Assembly (NCBI GenBank): GCA_019083985.1
Contig: JAHRCV010000001.1
Coordinates: forward strand, 1,364,001-1,428,000
Direction: 5' to 3'
Source: Rhizobiales bacterium TNE-4
GTDB lineage: Bacteria > Pseudomonadota > Alphaproteobacteria > Rhizobiales > Beijerinckiaceae
Length of the DNA stretch: 64,000 nucleotides
Part shown: positions 19,308 through 28,607 of the stretch, one piece after another
Position numbering within the stretch: position 1 is the stretch's first letter
Layout of the letters: each line of letters begins with the position of its first letter
The notes under the pieces: generated by a model
Database searches by the model: none
What the model saw: the letters and a program-made list of their open reading frames with translations, nothing else
What the model was told of the DNA's origin: nothing
Made by a program: the position numbers and the translations under genes

Positions 19308-22300
19308 GGTAGGCGGCGTGGCTTGCCACCGGAACAGGGACAGCCGCGGGCTCTGCATCCTTCTCGGCCTTCACGGGACGGCCGCCGCGCTTCGTCCATG
19401 TCTCGACCTTGTCGAGATAATAATAGACGACCGGCGTGATGAAGAGCGTGAGCAATTGCGACACCATCAAACCGCCGACGACAGCGATACCGAGCGGCTG
19501 GCGCAGTTCTGAGCCTGCACCCGCGCCGATCGCGATGGGTAACACGCCAAAGATCGCCGCAAACGTGGTCATCATAATCGGGCGGAAGCGGATCAACGCC
19601 GCTTCGCGCACGGCATTGAGCGCATCAACACCCTCACGTCGCCGTTCAAGCGCGAAATCGACCATCATGATCGCGTTTTTCTTCACGATACCGATGAGCA
19701 TCAGGATGCCGATGATCGCGATGACCGACAGATCCATGCCGTACACTTTGAGCGCCAGCAAAGCACCAAGGCCTGCGGATGGAAGACCCGACAGAATGGT
19801 GATCGGATGGATGAAGCTCTCATAGAGAATGCCGAGCACGATGTAGATCACGAGCACGGCGGCAAGGATCAATAGCCCCTGCCCCTTCAGCGCTTCTTGG
19901 AAGAGCTGTGCCGAACCGGCAAAGCCGGTCGAAATCGAGGCCGATAGACCCGCTTCACGCTCGAGCCGCTTGATTGCATCGACGGCTTCGCCAAGCGCTA
20001 CGCCGGGCGCAAGGTTAAACGAGATCGAGACCGCCGGTTGCTGTGCAATGCGGCTCACAGAGAGCGGGCCGATATTGCGGCGAATGGTGGCCACCGCTTC
20101 AAGCGGGATATTCGCACCCGTCGAAGACTTCACGAAAATGCGCGACAACGCCGACGGATCCGTCTGGAACCGACGATCCGCTTCCATGATCACCTGATAG
20201 TCGGAGGCCGGCGTATAGATCGTTGAAATCTGCCGCGAACCAAACATGTTGTAGAGCGTCTGCCGGATGGCCTCAGACGTCACACCCAGATTGGCCGCCT
20301 TCTCACGATCAATATCGACGACGAGTTGCGGGTTCGTCAGTTGCAGGTCAATCGACACGTCACGCAGCTCATTGAGCTTCGTCATGCGATCCCGCATATC
20401 GGGCGCGGCTGCATAGAGCGCCCCGAGATCCGCACCTTGCATGGTGTACTGATATTGTGCGCGCGATTGCCGCCCCGAATTCAGATTGATGTTCTGAACG
20501 GCTTGCAACACGAGCGTGATGCCCGGCACTTGCGACGTCGCACGGCGCAAGCGGGCCATGACGGTGTTGATGTCATCGCGCTGCTCGCGCGGCTTGAGGG
20601 CGACGAACATAAAGCCAGCATTGGGCGCGACATTGCCGAGGCTCGCCGTCACATAATCAACGGCTGGATCCTGACGCACGATCTCGTTCAGGCGCTGTGT
20701 GCGTGCCATCATCGCTTCGAAGGACGTATCGGGTGCCCCTTCGGTCGCGCCGCGCAATAGGCCCGTGTCTTCCAACGGGAAGAAGCCTTTCGGCATGTCC
20801 ATATAGAGCTTGGCTGTCACGAAGACCGACGCAATGGTCAGTGCGAGCACCGCCAAACGCCAACGCAGCACGAAATCGAGCGCGGTGCGGTAGGCCCAGA
20901 GCATGCCATCAAAGCCTGCTTCCACCGTCCGATCGAACAGGCCGGGCTTTTTGTGGTGATCGATCGGCTTGAGGATACGGGCGCAGAGCATCGGCGTCAG
21001 TGTGAGGGACACGAAGCCCGACACAAGGATCGACACTGAGATCACGACAGCGAATTCGCGGAACACTTTGCCGACGACACCGCCCATGAAGAACACGGGG
21101 ATGAACACCGCGACGAGCGAGAGCGTGATCGAGACGATGGTGAAGCCGATTTCACGCGAACCGCGCAGAGCCGCCTCAAACGGCTTCATACCCTCTTCGA
21201 TATAGCGGACGATGTTTTCGAGCATCACAATGGCATCGTCGACGACGAAGCCAACCGCCAAGGTGAGTGCGAGCAGCGAAATGTTGTCGATCGAATAGCC
21301 GAACACATACATCGCTGCGAAAGTGCCGATGATCGAAACCGGCAGTGCCAGCGTCGGGATAATGGTGGCGGTCAGCGATTTCAAGAAGAGGAAGATCACC
21401 ATCACGACCAGCACGATGGAGAGCATGAGCGTGAATTCGACGTCATGCACCGCCTCGCGGATCGGCACTGAACGGTCGTTGAGCACCGCCAGATTGATCG
21501 AGGCCGGGATTTGTTCGCGATAGCCCGGGATACGGCCGCGGATTTTATCGACGACATCGACAGTGTTGGCGTCCGACTGGCGATAGATCGCGAGGATCAT
21601 CGAACGGTCTTTGTTGTACCAGCTGGCGACCTGATCGTTCTCGACCGAGTCTTTCACCGTCGCGACGTCTTCTAGACGAACGGGAATGTTGTTCTTCGAC
21701 GCCACGATCAGGGGCGCATAATCTTTGGCGCGCTCAAGCTGGCCTGAGGCCTCGATGGTGATGCGCTGGCGCTCGCCGCGCAACGAGCCCACGGGCTGAT
21801 TGGAATTGGCCTGATTGACTGCGGTGCGAATGTCGTTGAACGACAAGCCACGGGCGGACAGCGATTCCGGATCGACCATGATGCGGACGGCATATTTCTG
21901 CGAGCCAAAGATCTGCACCTGGGCGACGCCCGGAATTTGCGAGATCTGCTGCTGCAGCACCTGCTCGGCGTAATCATAGACGGTCGACAAGGGCAGCGTG
22001 TCTGACGACAGGACAAGGAACAGAACCGGCTGGTCGGCTGGGTTCACCTTGCGAAAGCTTGGTGGGTTCGGCAAATCCGCGGGCAGACGGCGGGCTGCCG
22101 CGCTCAAGGCCGATTGCACGTCAAGCGCCGCACCGTCGATGTTGCGGTCGAGGTCGAATTGCAGGGTGATGTTGGTCGAGCCCTGCGTCGACACCGACGT
22201 CATCGAGGTGATGCCGGAAATCGTCGAGAATTGTCGCTCAAGCGGCGCAGCAATCGATGCCGCCATCGTTTCAGGGCTTGCACCCGGCAATTGGGCGCTG

Positions 22301-22440
22301 ACATTGATGGTCGGGAAATCGACGCGCGGCAGCGCTGCCACCGGCAATTGGCGATAGGCAAACAGGCCGAAGATGATGAAGCTCAAGGTGATGAGCGTCG
22401 TCATCACCGGGCGGCGAATACAGGCCTCAGGAAGTTGCAT
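19294..22440 (-). CDS. RND efflux pump inner-membrane transporter (MdtB/MdtC-MuxB type)
   Basis: A 1048-residue AcrB-like proton antiporter that exports drugs or other hydrophobic compounds. The chain begins MQLPEACIRRPVMTTL, typical of the HAE-1 family, has two large periplasmic loops between TM1-TM2 and TM7-TM8, and the TM4 proton-relay aspartates in VVDDAIVMLENIV. The overall style (LPRVDFPTINVSAQLPGASP) is nearest to the Mdt/Mux branch. The adaptor gene upstream ends with a TGATG overlap, so the two are translationally coupled. No outer-membrane channel gene is adjacent; a TolC-type partner must be elsewhere. Confidence 0.93.
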   Translation of the reverse strand: MQLPEACIRRPVMTTLITLSFIIFGLFAYRQLPVAALPRVDFPTINVSAQLPGASPETMAASIAAPLERQFSTISGITSMTSVSTQGSTNITLQFDLDRNIDGAALDVQSALSAAARRLPADLPNPPSFRKVNPADQPVLFLVLSSDTLPLSTVYDYAEQVLQQQISQIPGVAQVQIFGSQKYAVRIMVDPESLSARGLSFNDIRTAVNQANSNQPVGSLRGERQRITIEASGQLERAKDYAPLIVASKNNIPVRLEDVATVKDSVENDQVASWYNKDRSMILAIYRQSDANTVDVVDKIRGRIPGYREQIPASINLAVLNDRSVPIREAVHDVEFTLMLSIVLVVMVIFLFLKSLTATIIPTLALPVSIIGTFAAMYVFGYSIDNISLLALTLAVGFVVDDAIVMLENIVRYIEEGMKPFEAALRGSREIGFTIVSITLSLVAVFIPVFFMGGVVGKVFREFAVVISVSILVSGFVSLTLTPMLCARILKPIDHHKKPGLFDRTVEAGFDGMLWAYRTALDFVLRWRLAVLALTIASVFVTAKLYMDMPKGFFPLEDTGLLRGATEGAPDTSFEAMMARTQRLNEIVRQDPAVDYVTASLGNVAPNAGFMFVALKPREQRDDINTVMARLRRATSQVPGITLVLQAVQNINLNSGRQSRAQYQYTMQGADLGALYAAAPDMRDRMTKLNELRDVSIDLQLTNPQLVVDIDREKAANLGVTSEAIRQTLYNMFGSRQISTIYTPASDYQVIMEADRRFQTDPSALSRIFVKSSTGANIPLEAVATIRRNIGPLSVSRIAQQPAVSISFNLAPGVALGEAVDAIKRLEREAGLSASISTGFAGSAQLFQEALKGQGLLILAAVLVIYIVLGILYESFIHPITILSGLPSAGLGALLALKVYGMDLSVIAIIGILMLIGIVKKNAIMMVDFALERRREGVDALNAVREAALIRFRPIMMTTFAAIFGVLPIAIGAGAGSELRQPLGIAVVGGLMVSQLLTLFITPVVYYYLDKVETWTKRGGRPVKAEKDAEPAAVPVPVASHAAYQKPD

Positions 22441-23585
22441 CAGGAGGCTCCCTTCGCCGGTTGGCCAGCAGCAGGAGCAGGTGCCCCGCCCTTCTGCTCA
22501 ACACGCGCGCCATCGGTCAGCAGCAATTGGCCGTCTGTGACTACGTTTTCACCGGCTTTGAGCCCCGAGGCGATGATCGCTTCGCCGTCAATCGCACGAT
22601 CGAGCGTGACGGGCCGCACTTTGGCAACACCGTCCTGCACGACGAAAACGAAATTACCGTTCTGCCCGGTCTGCACCGCTTCGCGCGGGACGACGATGGC
22701 GTTTTGCTCGGTGCGTAACGTGACACGCACATTGCAAAGTGCACCCGGCCACAAAAGCTCGTTGTCATTCTCAAACATCGCACGCAGCGTGATTGTGCCC
22801 GATGCATTGTCGACCGAGTTATCGATCACGGCGATTTTGCCGATCGCCGCTTTGGTCGCACCTTGCGGCGTTGCCGCAACACTTGCTGTGCCATCCGTCA
22901 TCGCGCCGCGGAGGTCAACGAGCAGCTTCTGCGGAACGGCGAAGGCGACATAGATCGGGCTGATCTGAATGAGGGTCGCAAACGGGGTTGAATTTTCGGC
23001 GACCTTGGCGATGTTGCCGGGCTTGACGGCAACCACACCAATGCGCCCCGAGATCGGCGCACGGATCGTGTAAAAGCCAAGCTGGACTTTCAGGTTTTCT
23101 AGCGCGGCCTGATCCGATTGGATCTGTGCCTGAAGCGTGGCCATTTGTGTCCGGCTATTGTCGAGATTGACGCGAGAGCCGGCATCATTGGCGATCAGCT
23201 GTTCGAAGCGGCGCACATCGCGCTGGGCCTGCTCAAGCTGGGCTTGTGAGCGGGCAAGCTGGGCTTCCGCCTGCTTGATCTGCGCTTCAACCGTGCGCTG
23301 ATCCAATTTAACGAGAACATCGCCTTCCTTGACGGTGGCGCCATCAGCGACCAACACATCGGTGACTTGGCTTTCAACCCGCGACCGTAAAACGACGCTC
23401 GCCAAGGGTTGCACAACGCCGATCGTATCAAAGCGAACGGGCATCGCCTTCTGCACCGCACTGGCGATCAGAACCGGAACCGTGCGCGCTTGTTGGCCGC
23501 CTTGCCGCGGCGGCGTCTGAGCATGCGCAAGAGTGACCGCGGCGAGCGAGATCGAGGCGGCAAGAAGAACGGGCAATCGAACCAT
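22440..23585 (-). CDS. RND efflux periplasmic adaptor (MdtA/AcrA type)
   Basis: A 381-residue membrane-fusion protein with a Sec signal (ends TLAHAQ), a biotinyl-lipoyl half-motif (VVLRSRVESQVTDVLVADG), a coiled-coil hairpin at about residues 100-160 rich in Q/A/E, and a beta-barrel with FYTIRAPISGRIG. It links the inner-membrane RND pump to the outer-membrane channel. ATG 23585 is preceded by an in-frame TTG; the ATG is preferred. It is the first gene of the two-gene pump operon. Confidence 0.93.
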   Translation of the reverse strand: MVRLPVLLAASISLAAVTLAHAQTPPRQGGQQARTVPVLIASAVQKAMPVRFDTIGVVQPLASVVLRSRVESQVTDVLVADGATVKEGDVLVKLDQRTVEAQIKQAEAQLARSQAQLEQAQRDVRRFEQLIANDAGSRVNLDNSRTQMATLQAQIQSDQAALENLKVQLGFYTIRAPISGRIGVVAVKPGNIAKVAENSTPFATLIQISPIYVAFAVPQKLLVDLRGAMTDGTASVAATPQGATKAAIGKIAVIDNSVDNASGTITLRAMFENDNELLWPGALCNVRVTLRTEQNAIVVPREAVQTGQNGNFVFVVQDGVAKVRPVTLDRAIDGEAIIASGLKAGENVVTDGQLLLTDGARVEQKGGAPAPAAGQPAKGAS

Positions 23586-23811
23586 CAAACGCGGGCTCCG
23601 CTAGCTTCGAGCCCCACGCGGGCCCGGCTGCAAACTGTGCAGGCCAAGCCTTATAACGGGGGCACGCCGTAAATTGAATAGAGTTCAGGGGTTAAGACCG
23701 GCGTTCCGTCCACTTTCCGGACCTTCCCTAACAGTAGAAGTGGAACGTGACGGCGTTAAGGCAAGCGCTGCAACCCAACGCAAAGCCATGTTGCAGCGCA
23801 ATGTAATTTCA

Positions 23812-24498
23812 TCAACCGACAAGAAGAGGCGCTGGCGTGGGTGAAATACCCTGCGCGAGAGCCGCCTCCTTCTCCCAAGCGAGCGCCCGAACGAAGGATG
23901 GCTCTGCCGAAATGCCTGCATAATAGGCAGCAACTCCGGGCGTGAACCGATCTTTCAAATCAAGATAATCGGCCAGCAACAGCGCATACCCGACCGATAC
24001 ATCAGCCAATGTCAGCCGATCGGCGCATAAAAACCGCCGACCATCGGCCATTGCTGCCTCCAATGCGCGCAAGCGGGCCAGAAACCAGCGCGTGTAATCC
24101 TCGGCCGCCTGCGGCAGCCGGCGCTCCTCGGGTTCAAAGCGGCTATAACGCAGAATGATGGCTTGCGGGAAAGACAGCGTTGCCTCGCCATGATGGGCCC
24201 AATTGAGACAGGCCGCGAAATCTGGCTCATCGGGCGAGACAGCGAGACGAGATGCAGGATGGCGGGTGGCCAAATAATCGCAGATCGCCATCGACTCCGT
24301 CATGACCGTTCCATCAGCTACGAAAGCGGGGATGGTACCCAGCGGATTGATGGCGAGATAGTCACGGTGTTTGACGCGTGGTGGAAAGGGCAACATCACA
24401 AGATCGATGGGGATGTTCCCAGCCGCCGCAGCCCACAAAACCCGAAACGAACGCGCACCGACGCAGTGATAAAGCGTACCGAGACTCACGCGAGCCAC
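23812..24498 (-). CDS. glutathione S-transferase family protein
   Basis: A 228-residue protein with a thioredoxin-like N-domain (INPLGTIPAFVADGTVMTES, the glutathione-contacting stretch) and a helical C-domain with LTLADVSVGYALLL. The start appears to be GTG 24498 (a second GTG is at 24489). It overlaps the 3' end of livF by 13 nt, so it is the last gene of the long catabolic-transport operon. Substrate unknown; it may deal with reactive intermediates of the pathway. Confidence 0.88.
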   Translation of the reverse strand: MARVSLGTLYHCVGARSFRVLWAAAAGNIPIDLVMLPFPPRVKHRDYLAINPLGTIPAFVADGTVMTESMAICDYLATRHPASRLAVSPDEPDFAACLNWAHHGEATLSFPQAIILRYSRFEPEERRLPQAAEDYTRWFLARLRALEAAMADGRRFLCADRLTLADVSVGYALLLADYLDLKDRFTPGVAAYYAGISAEPSFVRALAWEKEAALAQGISPTPAPLLVG

Positions 24499-25274
24499 CT
24501 TTTGCGGCGGCGGTAATGTTTCACCGCATGATAATCGGATTGATGGCTGCCACCGAGATAAGCCTCCGCCACGTCCGGATTGGATTTCAGCATTTCGGCC
24601 GAGCCGCCCATCAGGATGCGGCCATTTTCGATCAGATAAGCACTATCGGCGACATCGAGTGCAGCAATCGCGTTCTGCTCGACCAGCAGCACGGAGACAC
24701 CCTGCTCCGCATTGATGCGCGAAATGATGTCGAAGATTTCATCGACGAGGAACGGTGCGAGACCAAGGCTTGGCTCATCCAACATCAGCAATTTCGGCTC
24801 GGTCATCAAGGCCCGCGCAATCGCCAGCATTTGCTGTTCACCGCCCGAAAGATAACCAGCCTTCGCCTTGGCGCGTTGCGCAAGCCGTGGGAACAGCGTG
24901 AACATCTTGTCCATCAACGCATTCACATGGCCGCGATCCTTATGCATTGAGGCAGCGGCAATCAGATTTTCGGCCGGCGTCAATTGGCCGAAGACGCGAC
25001 GGCCCTCAAGGACGTGGACAATGCCCATCCGCACGCGTTCGGGCGGATCAAGATTGACGATCGGCTGACCATTGAACAAAACCTCGCCGCGCGAAACCTC
25101 GCCACGCTCAGGTTTCAACAATCCGCTGATCGATTTTAAGATTGTGCTCTTGCCCGCGCCATTAGCGCCCAAAAGCGCGACAAGCCCGCGATCGGGCACT
25201 TCAATCGAAACGCCTTTCACCGCGAGAAAGACGCGGTCATAGACAACTTCGACATTGTTGAGCGCGAGCAGCAT
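24486..25274 (-). CDS. livF: branched-chain-type ABC transporter ATPase (LivF)
   Basis: A 262-residue HAAT-family ATPase: Walker A GANGAGKST, signature YLSGGEQQMLAIARALM, Walker B LLMLDEPSLGLAP. The last 25 residues are a basic extension (HYRRRKRWLA). Works with LivG, LivH, LivM and the binding protein encoded in the same operon. The context of acyl-CoA synthetase and carboxylase genes suggests a carboxylic acid substrate, not an amino acid. Confidence 0.93.
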   Translation of the reverse strand: MLLALNNVEVVYDRVFLAVKGVSIEVPDRGLVALLGANGAGKSTILKSISGLLKPERGEVSRGEVLFNGQPIVNLDPPERVRMGIVHVLEGRRVFGQLTPAENLIAAASMHKDRGHVNALMDKMFTLFPRLAQRAKAKAGYLSGGEQQMLAIARALMTEPKLLMLDEPSLGLAPFLVDEIFDIISRINAEQGVSVLLVEQNAIAALDVADSAYLIENGRILMGGSAEMLKSNPDVAEAYLGGSHQSDYHAVKHYRRRKRWLA

Positions 25275-25292
25275 GAGAGCCCCGGATAGAAA

Positions 25293-25318
25293 CCGCGCCG
25301 GATCATCATCCGGCGCGG
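25293..25318 (-). terminator. strong hairpin between binding protein and livF (attenuator)
   Basis: CCGCGCCGGAT, loop CATC, ATCCGGCGCGG: an 11-bp perfect GC-rich stem in the 56-nt gap. Read on the minus strand it is followed by TTTCT. It may stabilise the upstream binding-protein message or partly terminate before livF, giving more binding protein than ATPase. Confidence 0.55.
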
Positions 25319-25330
25319 CGTTGATGAGGA

Positions 25331-26602
25331 TTACTTGCCTGTCTTCTTGAACTCTTCCGCATATTTGCGGATTTCATCCCAGACGACGTCTTGGAAGGCA
25401 GTGTACCAATCCGTCACCGGCACAAACTTGTCGCCATCCCAACGCGCGATACGGCCCATGCCGCCGCCCTGATGGTCTGCTTTGGTGACGGTTGTCGGCG
25501 GCAACATGCCTTCGGCGGTGAAGTCCTTGATCGAGGTGAGGCCTTCATTGAGCCAAGCGCCTGTGACCGGACCATTCGGCGCCTTCTGCACGGCCATGCG
25601 CACACCCTCGACCATGAGGGAGGCCATCTGCACACCGTAATTATAATAGCCGGTACCGACCTTGTTCTCTGGGCCAGCGCCTTTGCCCTTGCCCACCACG
25701 TCGGACAGGATGTCCTTGATGATTTTCGGCGAACGACCGCCGACGCAGGGCTCGACCTTCATCACACCCTTGGCGTTGGCACGGCCGACGACATCCATGT
25801 CGGATTCCGACAACCACACCGACGAGGAGACACGGTCCATCTTGAGGCCGTTGCGGAACGCTTCCGTCAACGCCACCGTCTGGCCCACGCCCGCTCCCCA
25901 GAAGATCACAAAATCGGGCTGCGCACGACGCACTTGCGGCCAAATCGCCGATTGGTCATTGCCCGGCGGCGTATAGGGGAACGTCTGCAGGGTAAAACCT
26001 AGCCGTTTCGACAAGACGTCAAGGATCGGCAGCGGCTCCTTACCGAAGGGCGTATCGATATGCACGAAGACGATCTTCTTCCCCTTGAGATCGCCTTTCT
26101 CCATCTTGCGGAAGTTTTCGATGATGAGCGCCGCTTGCGTCCAATAATTGATCGAGAGCGGCAAGACATAAGGGAACACCGTGCCATCGGCCGCATCCGA
26201 ACGACCGGAATAGGCGGTGATCAGATTGATCTTGTCTTCAAGTGCACGTGGCACGAGCGCGCGTGCGACGGGCGTCGACAGCGGATCGATCAACACAGCA
26301 CCCTCACGCTTGGCGCGCTCATAGGCCTCGATGGCGCGCGGCAGATCGTTGGCGTGGTCCGAGACGTCGGCGATAATCTTATAGCCGCCAATCCCACCCC
26401 GTTCATTGACGAGCGTGATGTAATCACGCTGGCCTTGGCTGTATTCCGAGGTCACGAAGGTATAGATTTTCGTGAAATCCTGCGGAAAGCTGAAGCGGAC
26501 AATCTTCTCCTGCGCGAAGACCTGGCCGGTCATGCCCGGAACAGTGAATGCGGCAGCAGCACCCGCCGTACTGGCGAGAAATTTGCGACGGTTCATTTCC
26601 AT
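25331..26602 (-). CDS. livK: HAAT-type ABC transporter substrate-binding protein, Tat-exported
   Basis: A 423-residue periplasmic binding protein (Peripla_BP_6, LivK-like). The N-terminus has a twin-arginine signal (NRRKFLAS, hydrophobic stretch, cleavage after QVFA), so it is exported folded. The domain contains the characteristic ARALVPRALEDKINLITAYSG hinge-type region and an FVHIDTPFGKEPLP strand. Sequence-close relatives are often annotated for branched-chain amino acids, but the surrounding CoA-activation and carboxylation genes favour an organic acid ligand. Central gene of the operon. Confidence 0.9.
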   Translation of the reverse strand: MEMNRRKFLASTAGAAAAFTVPGMTGQVFAQEKIVRFSFPQDFTKIYTFVTSEYSQGQRDYITLVNERGGIGGYKIIADVSDHANDLPRAIEAYERAKREGAVLIDPLSTPVARALVPRALEDKINLITAYSGRSDAADGTVFPYVLPLSINYWTQAALIIENFRKMEKGDLKGKKIVFVHIDTPFGKEPLPILDVLSKRLGFTLQTFPYTPPGNDQSAIWPQVRRAQPDFVIFWGAGVGQTVALTEAFRNGLKMDRVSSSVWLSESDMDVVGRANAKGVMKVEPCVGGRSPKIIKDILSDVVGKGKGAGPENKVGTGYYNYGVQMASLMVEGVRMAVQKAPNGPVTGAWLNEGLTSIKDFTAEGMLPPTTVTKADHQGGGMGRIARWDGDKFVPVTDWYTAFQDVVWDEIRKYAEEFKKTGK

Positions 26603-26645
26603 TTTGCCTCTCCTTGGTTCCCTGTGGGCTTCCCCATGATCCTGC

Positions 26646-27716
26646 TTATTTTTGGGCGTGCCGGAACGGCCAGACCAGCAGGTATTTTCTAAAATTATCG
26701 TAGATCTTCGCGAGACCGAGTGGCTCGTAAAGCAGGAACAGAACGATCATAAGCCCATACGCCAATAGCGGCATATGCGCCCTCAGATCGATCGGAATGT
26801 CGGTACCAAACGCGCTTGCGGCGGCGCCCAAGGCATTGTTGAGAACGATGGGTGCAAACAGGATCAAGGCAGCGCCCAAGAAAGGCCCGAGCACACTGCC
26901 GAGCCCGCCGACAATGACCATCGCCAATAATTGCACCGACAATTCGAGATGAAATTGATCCGGCGAAATGGCACGCAGATAGGCGACCGCCAACACAGAC
27001 CCCACCACACCGCCAATGAAGGACGACACCCAGAAAGCGAGCAGCTTGTAACGATAGGTCGAAACGCCGAGGATTTGCGCTGCATAATCCTTTTCACGCA
27101 CGGCCGCCAAAGCACGACCAAAACTCGTACGGCGAATGTTCAGCATATAAAGGGCGATGAGGAAGGTGACACCGAAGCAGAAATAATAGGTCGCTACATC
27201 GCCTTTGAGGCTGATGCCTAGGAAACTCACGGGCGGCACCTGCAAGGTCGCAAGCGATCCGCCGCTGATGATTTTCGTCTGCGTGAAAAAATCGACGATA
27301 TATTGCATGGCGAGCGTCGCCATCGCGAGGTAGATTCCCTTCACCCGTAAAGCTGCCGCACCAAAGATCGAACCGATTAGCGCGCTCATCAGGCCACCGG
27401 CGATCATGGCTAATTCAAGCGGTACACCAAACCGTACTAAATGCACGGAGGTGTAAGCGCCAATGCCGATCACGGCGCCATAACCGAGATGGATTTGCCC
27501 GGCCCCACCCATCAGCAGATTGAGGCCAAGCGCCGCGCCCGACCAGATCAACCAGGGTACCATATAACCGACAAGATAAAGCCGTTCGACCCAGAAGGGT
27601 GCGGACAACAGCAGCACGAGAATGGCAATGATCAGCACACGATCGAAGGTGAGCGGAAAGAGCTGACGCTCATCCTCGTATCGTGTGTGCCTGATACCGG
27701 CGCGGCGGTAAAACAT
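26646..27716 (-). CDS. livM: HAAT-type ABC transporter permease LivM
   Basis: A 356-residue inner-membrane permease with about ten hydrophobic segments and the LivM signature MGGAGQIHLGYGAVIGIGAY, plus the coupling-loop stretch SFGRALAAVREKDYAAQILG that contacts the ATPase. Three bases separate it from livH. The C-terminal tail is basic (FRKYLLVWPFRHAQK). Confidence 0.93.
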   Translation of the reverse strand: MFYRRAGIRHTRYEDERQLFPLTFDRVLIIAILVLLLSAPFWVERLYLVGYMVPWLIWSGAALGLNLLMGGAGQIHLGYGAVIGIGAYTSVHLVRFGVPLELAMIAGGLMSALIGSIFGAAALRVKGIYLAMATLAMQYIVDFFTQTKIISGGSLATLQVPPVSFLGISLKGDVATYYFCFGVTFLIALYMLNIRRTSFGRALAAVREKDYAAQILGVSTYRYKLLAFWVSSFIGGVVGSVLAVAYLRAISPDQFHLELSVQLLAMVIVGGLGSVLGPFLGAALILFAPIVLNNALGAAASAFGTDIPIDLRAHMPLLAYGLMIVLFLLYEPLGLAKIYDNFRKYLLVWPFRHAQK

Positions 27717-27719
27717 CCG

Positions 27720-28607
27720 TCACACCCTCTCAATATGCTCATGGCCGAACAGGCCATGCGGCTTGAACAGGAGCGTCGCCAGAATAATAACCGAGGCGAC
27801 GATATCGCGCGTTGATGCCTGAACGAAGGGATCGACAACACCGGTCGCCAAGCTTTCCGCGACGCCGACGATCACGCCCGCCAAGATGACGCCGGGAATG
27901 GAATCGAGCCCACCCAAAATGGCAATCGCCAGCGCCTTGATCAGCAGAAGCGACAGGGACCAATCGACACCTTGCGTTGCACCCCAGAGAATACCAGCAC
28001 CAGTTGCTGACACGGCGGCAAGCCCCCAGGCCACAGCAATCGCCTTTTCCACGCGAATACCGACCGACCAAGACGCCGTTTGATCATCTGCGACAGCCCG
28101 CATCACAATGCCGTAGCGTGAATTGAAGAAGGCCAGCGAACTCAGAATGAGCGCTAGCGATACGACGCCACCGATCATGATGGACTGATTGATCAATATG
28201 TCGCCAACAAATAGCGGCGCGGGCGAAACCCCAATATCGAGTTTCTTCACGGCCGCACCAAACACACCGGGCAAAAGACCGCGCAATGCAATCTCAATAC
28301 CGAGCGTCAACATGATGGCCATGATCACGGGCTGGCCAATCATGCGGCGAAGCGCGGAGCGCTCGATGAAGACGCCGCCGAAAAACATGAAGACCACAGC
28401 GGCGGGAATAGAAATCCAGATTGGCATGCCAAAATAATTGCCAACCATCCAGGTGATGTACGCTCCCGTCATCGCCAGCGCCCCTTGCGCCAGATTGACG
28501 AGACCAGAGGTTTTGTAAATCAGAACGATGCCGAGCGAGACGAGCGCATACATGAGCCCGACAAAGACACCGTTGATGACAAGTTCGGCGATGAGGAAGA
28601 AATCCAT
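27720..28607 (-). CDS. livH: HAAT-type ABC transporter permease LivH
   Basis: A 295-residue permease with about eight membrane segments, beginning INGVFVGLMYALVSLGIVLI, the usual LivH opening, and containing GGLDSIPGVILAGVIVGVAE near the C-terminus. Its ATG overlaps the stop of the acyl-CoA synthetase gene (TGATG). Forms the membrane channel with LivM. Confidence 0.93.
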   Translation of the reverse strand: MDFFLIAELVINGVFVGLMYALVSLGIVLIYKTSGLVNLAQGALAMTGAYITWMVGNYFGMPIWISIPAAVVFMFFGGVFIERSALRRMIGQPVIMAIMLTLGIEIALRGLLPGVFGAAVKKLDIGVSPAPLFVGDILINQSIMIGGVVSLALILSSLAFFNSRYGIVMRAVADDQTASWSVGIRVEKAIAVAWGLAAVSATGAGILWGATQGVDWSLSLLLIKALAIAILGGLDSIPGVILAGVIVGVAESLATGVVDPFVQASTRDIVASVIILATLLFKPHGLFGHEHIERV

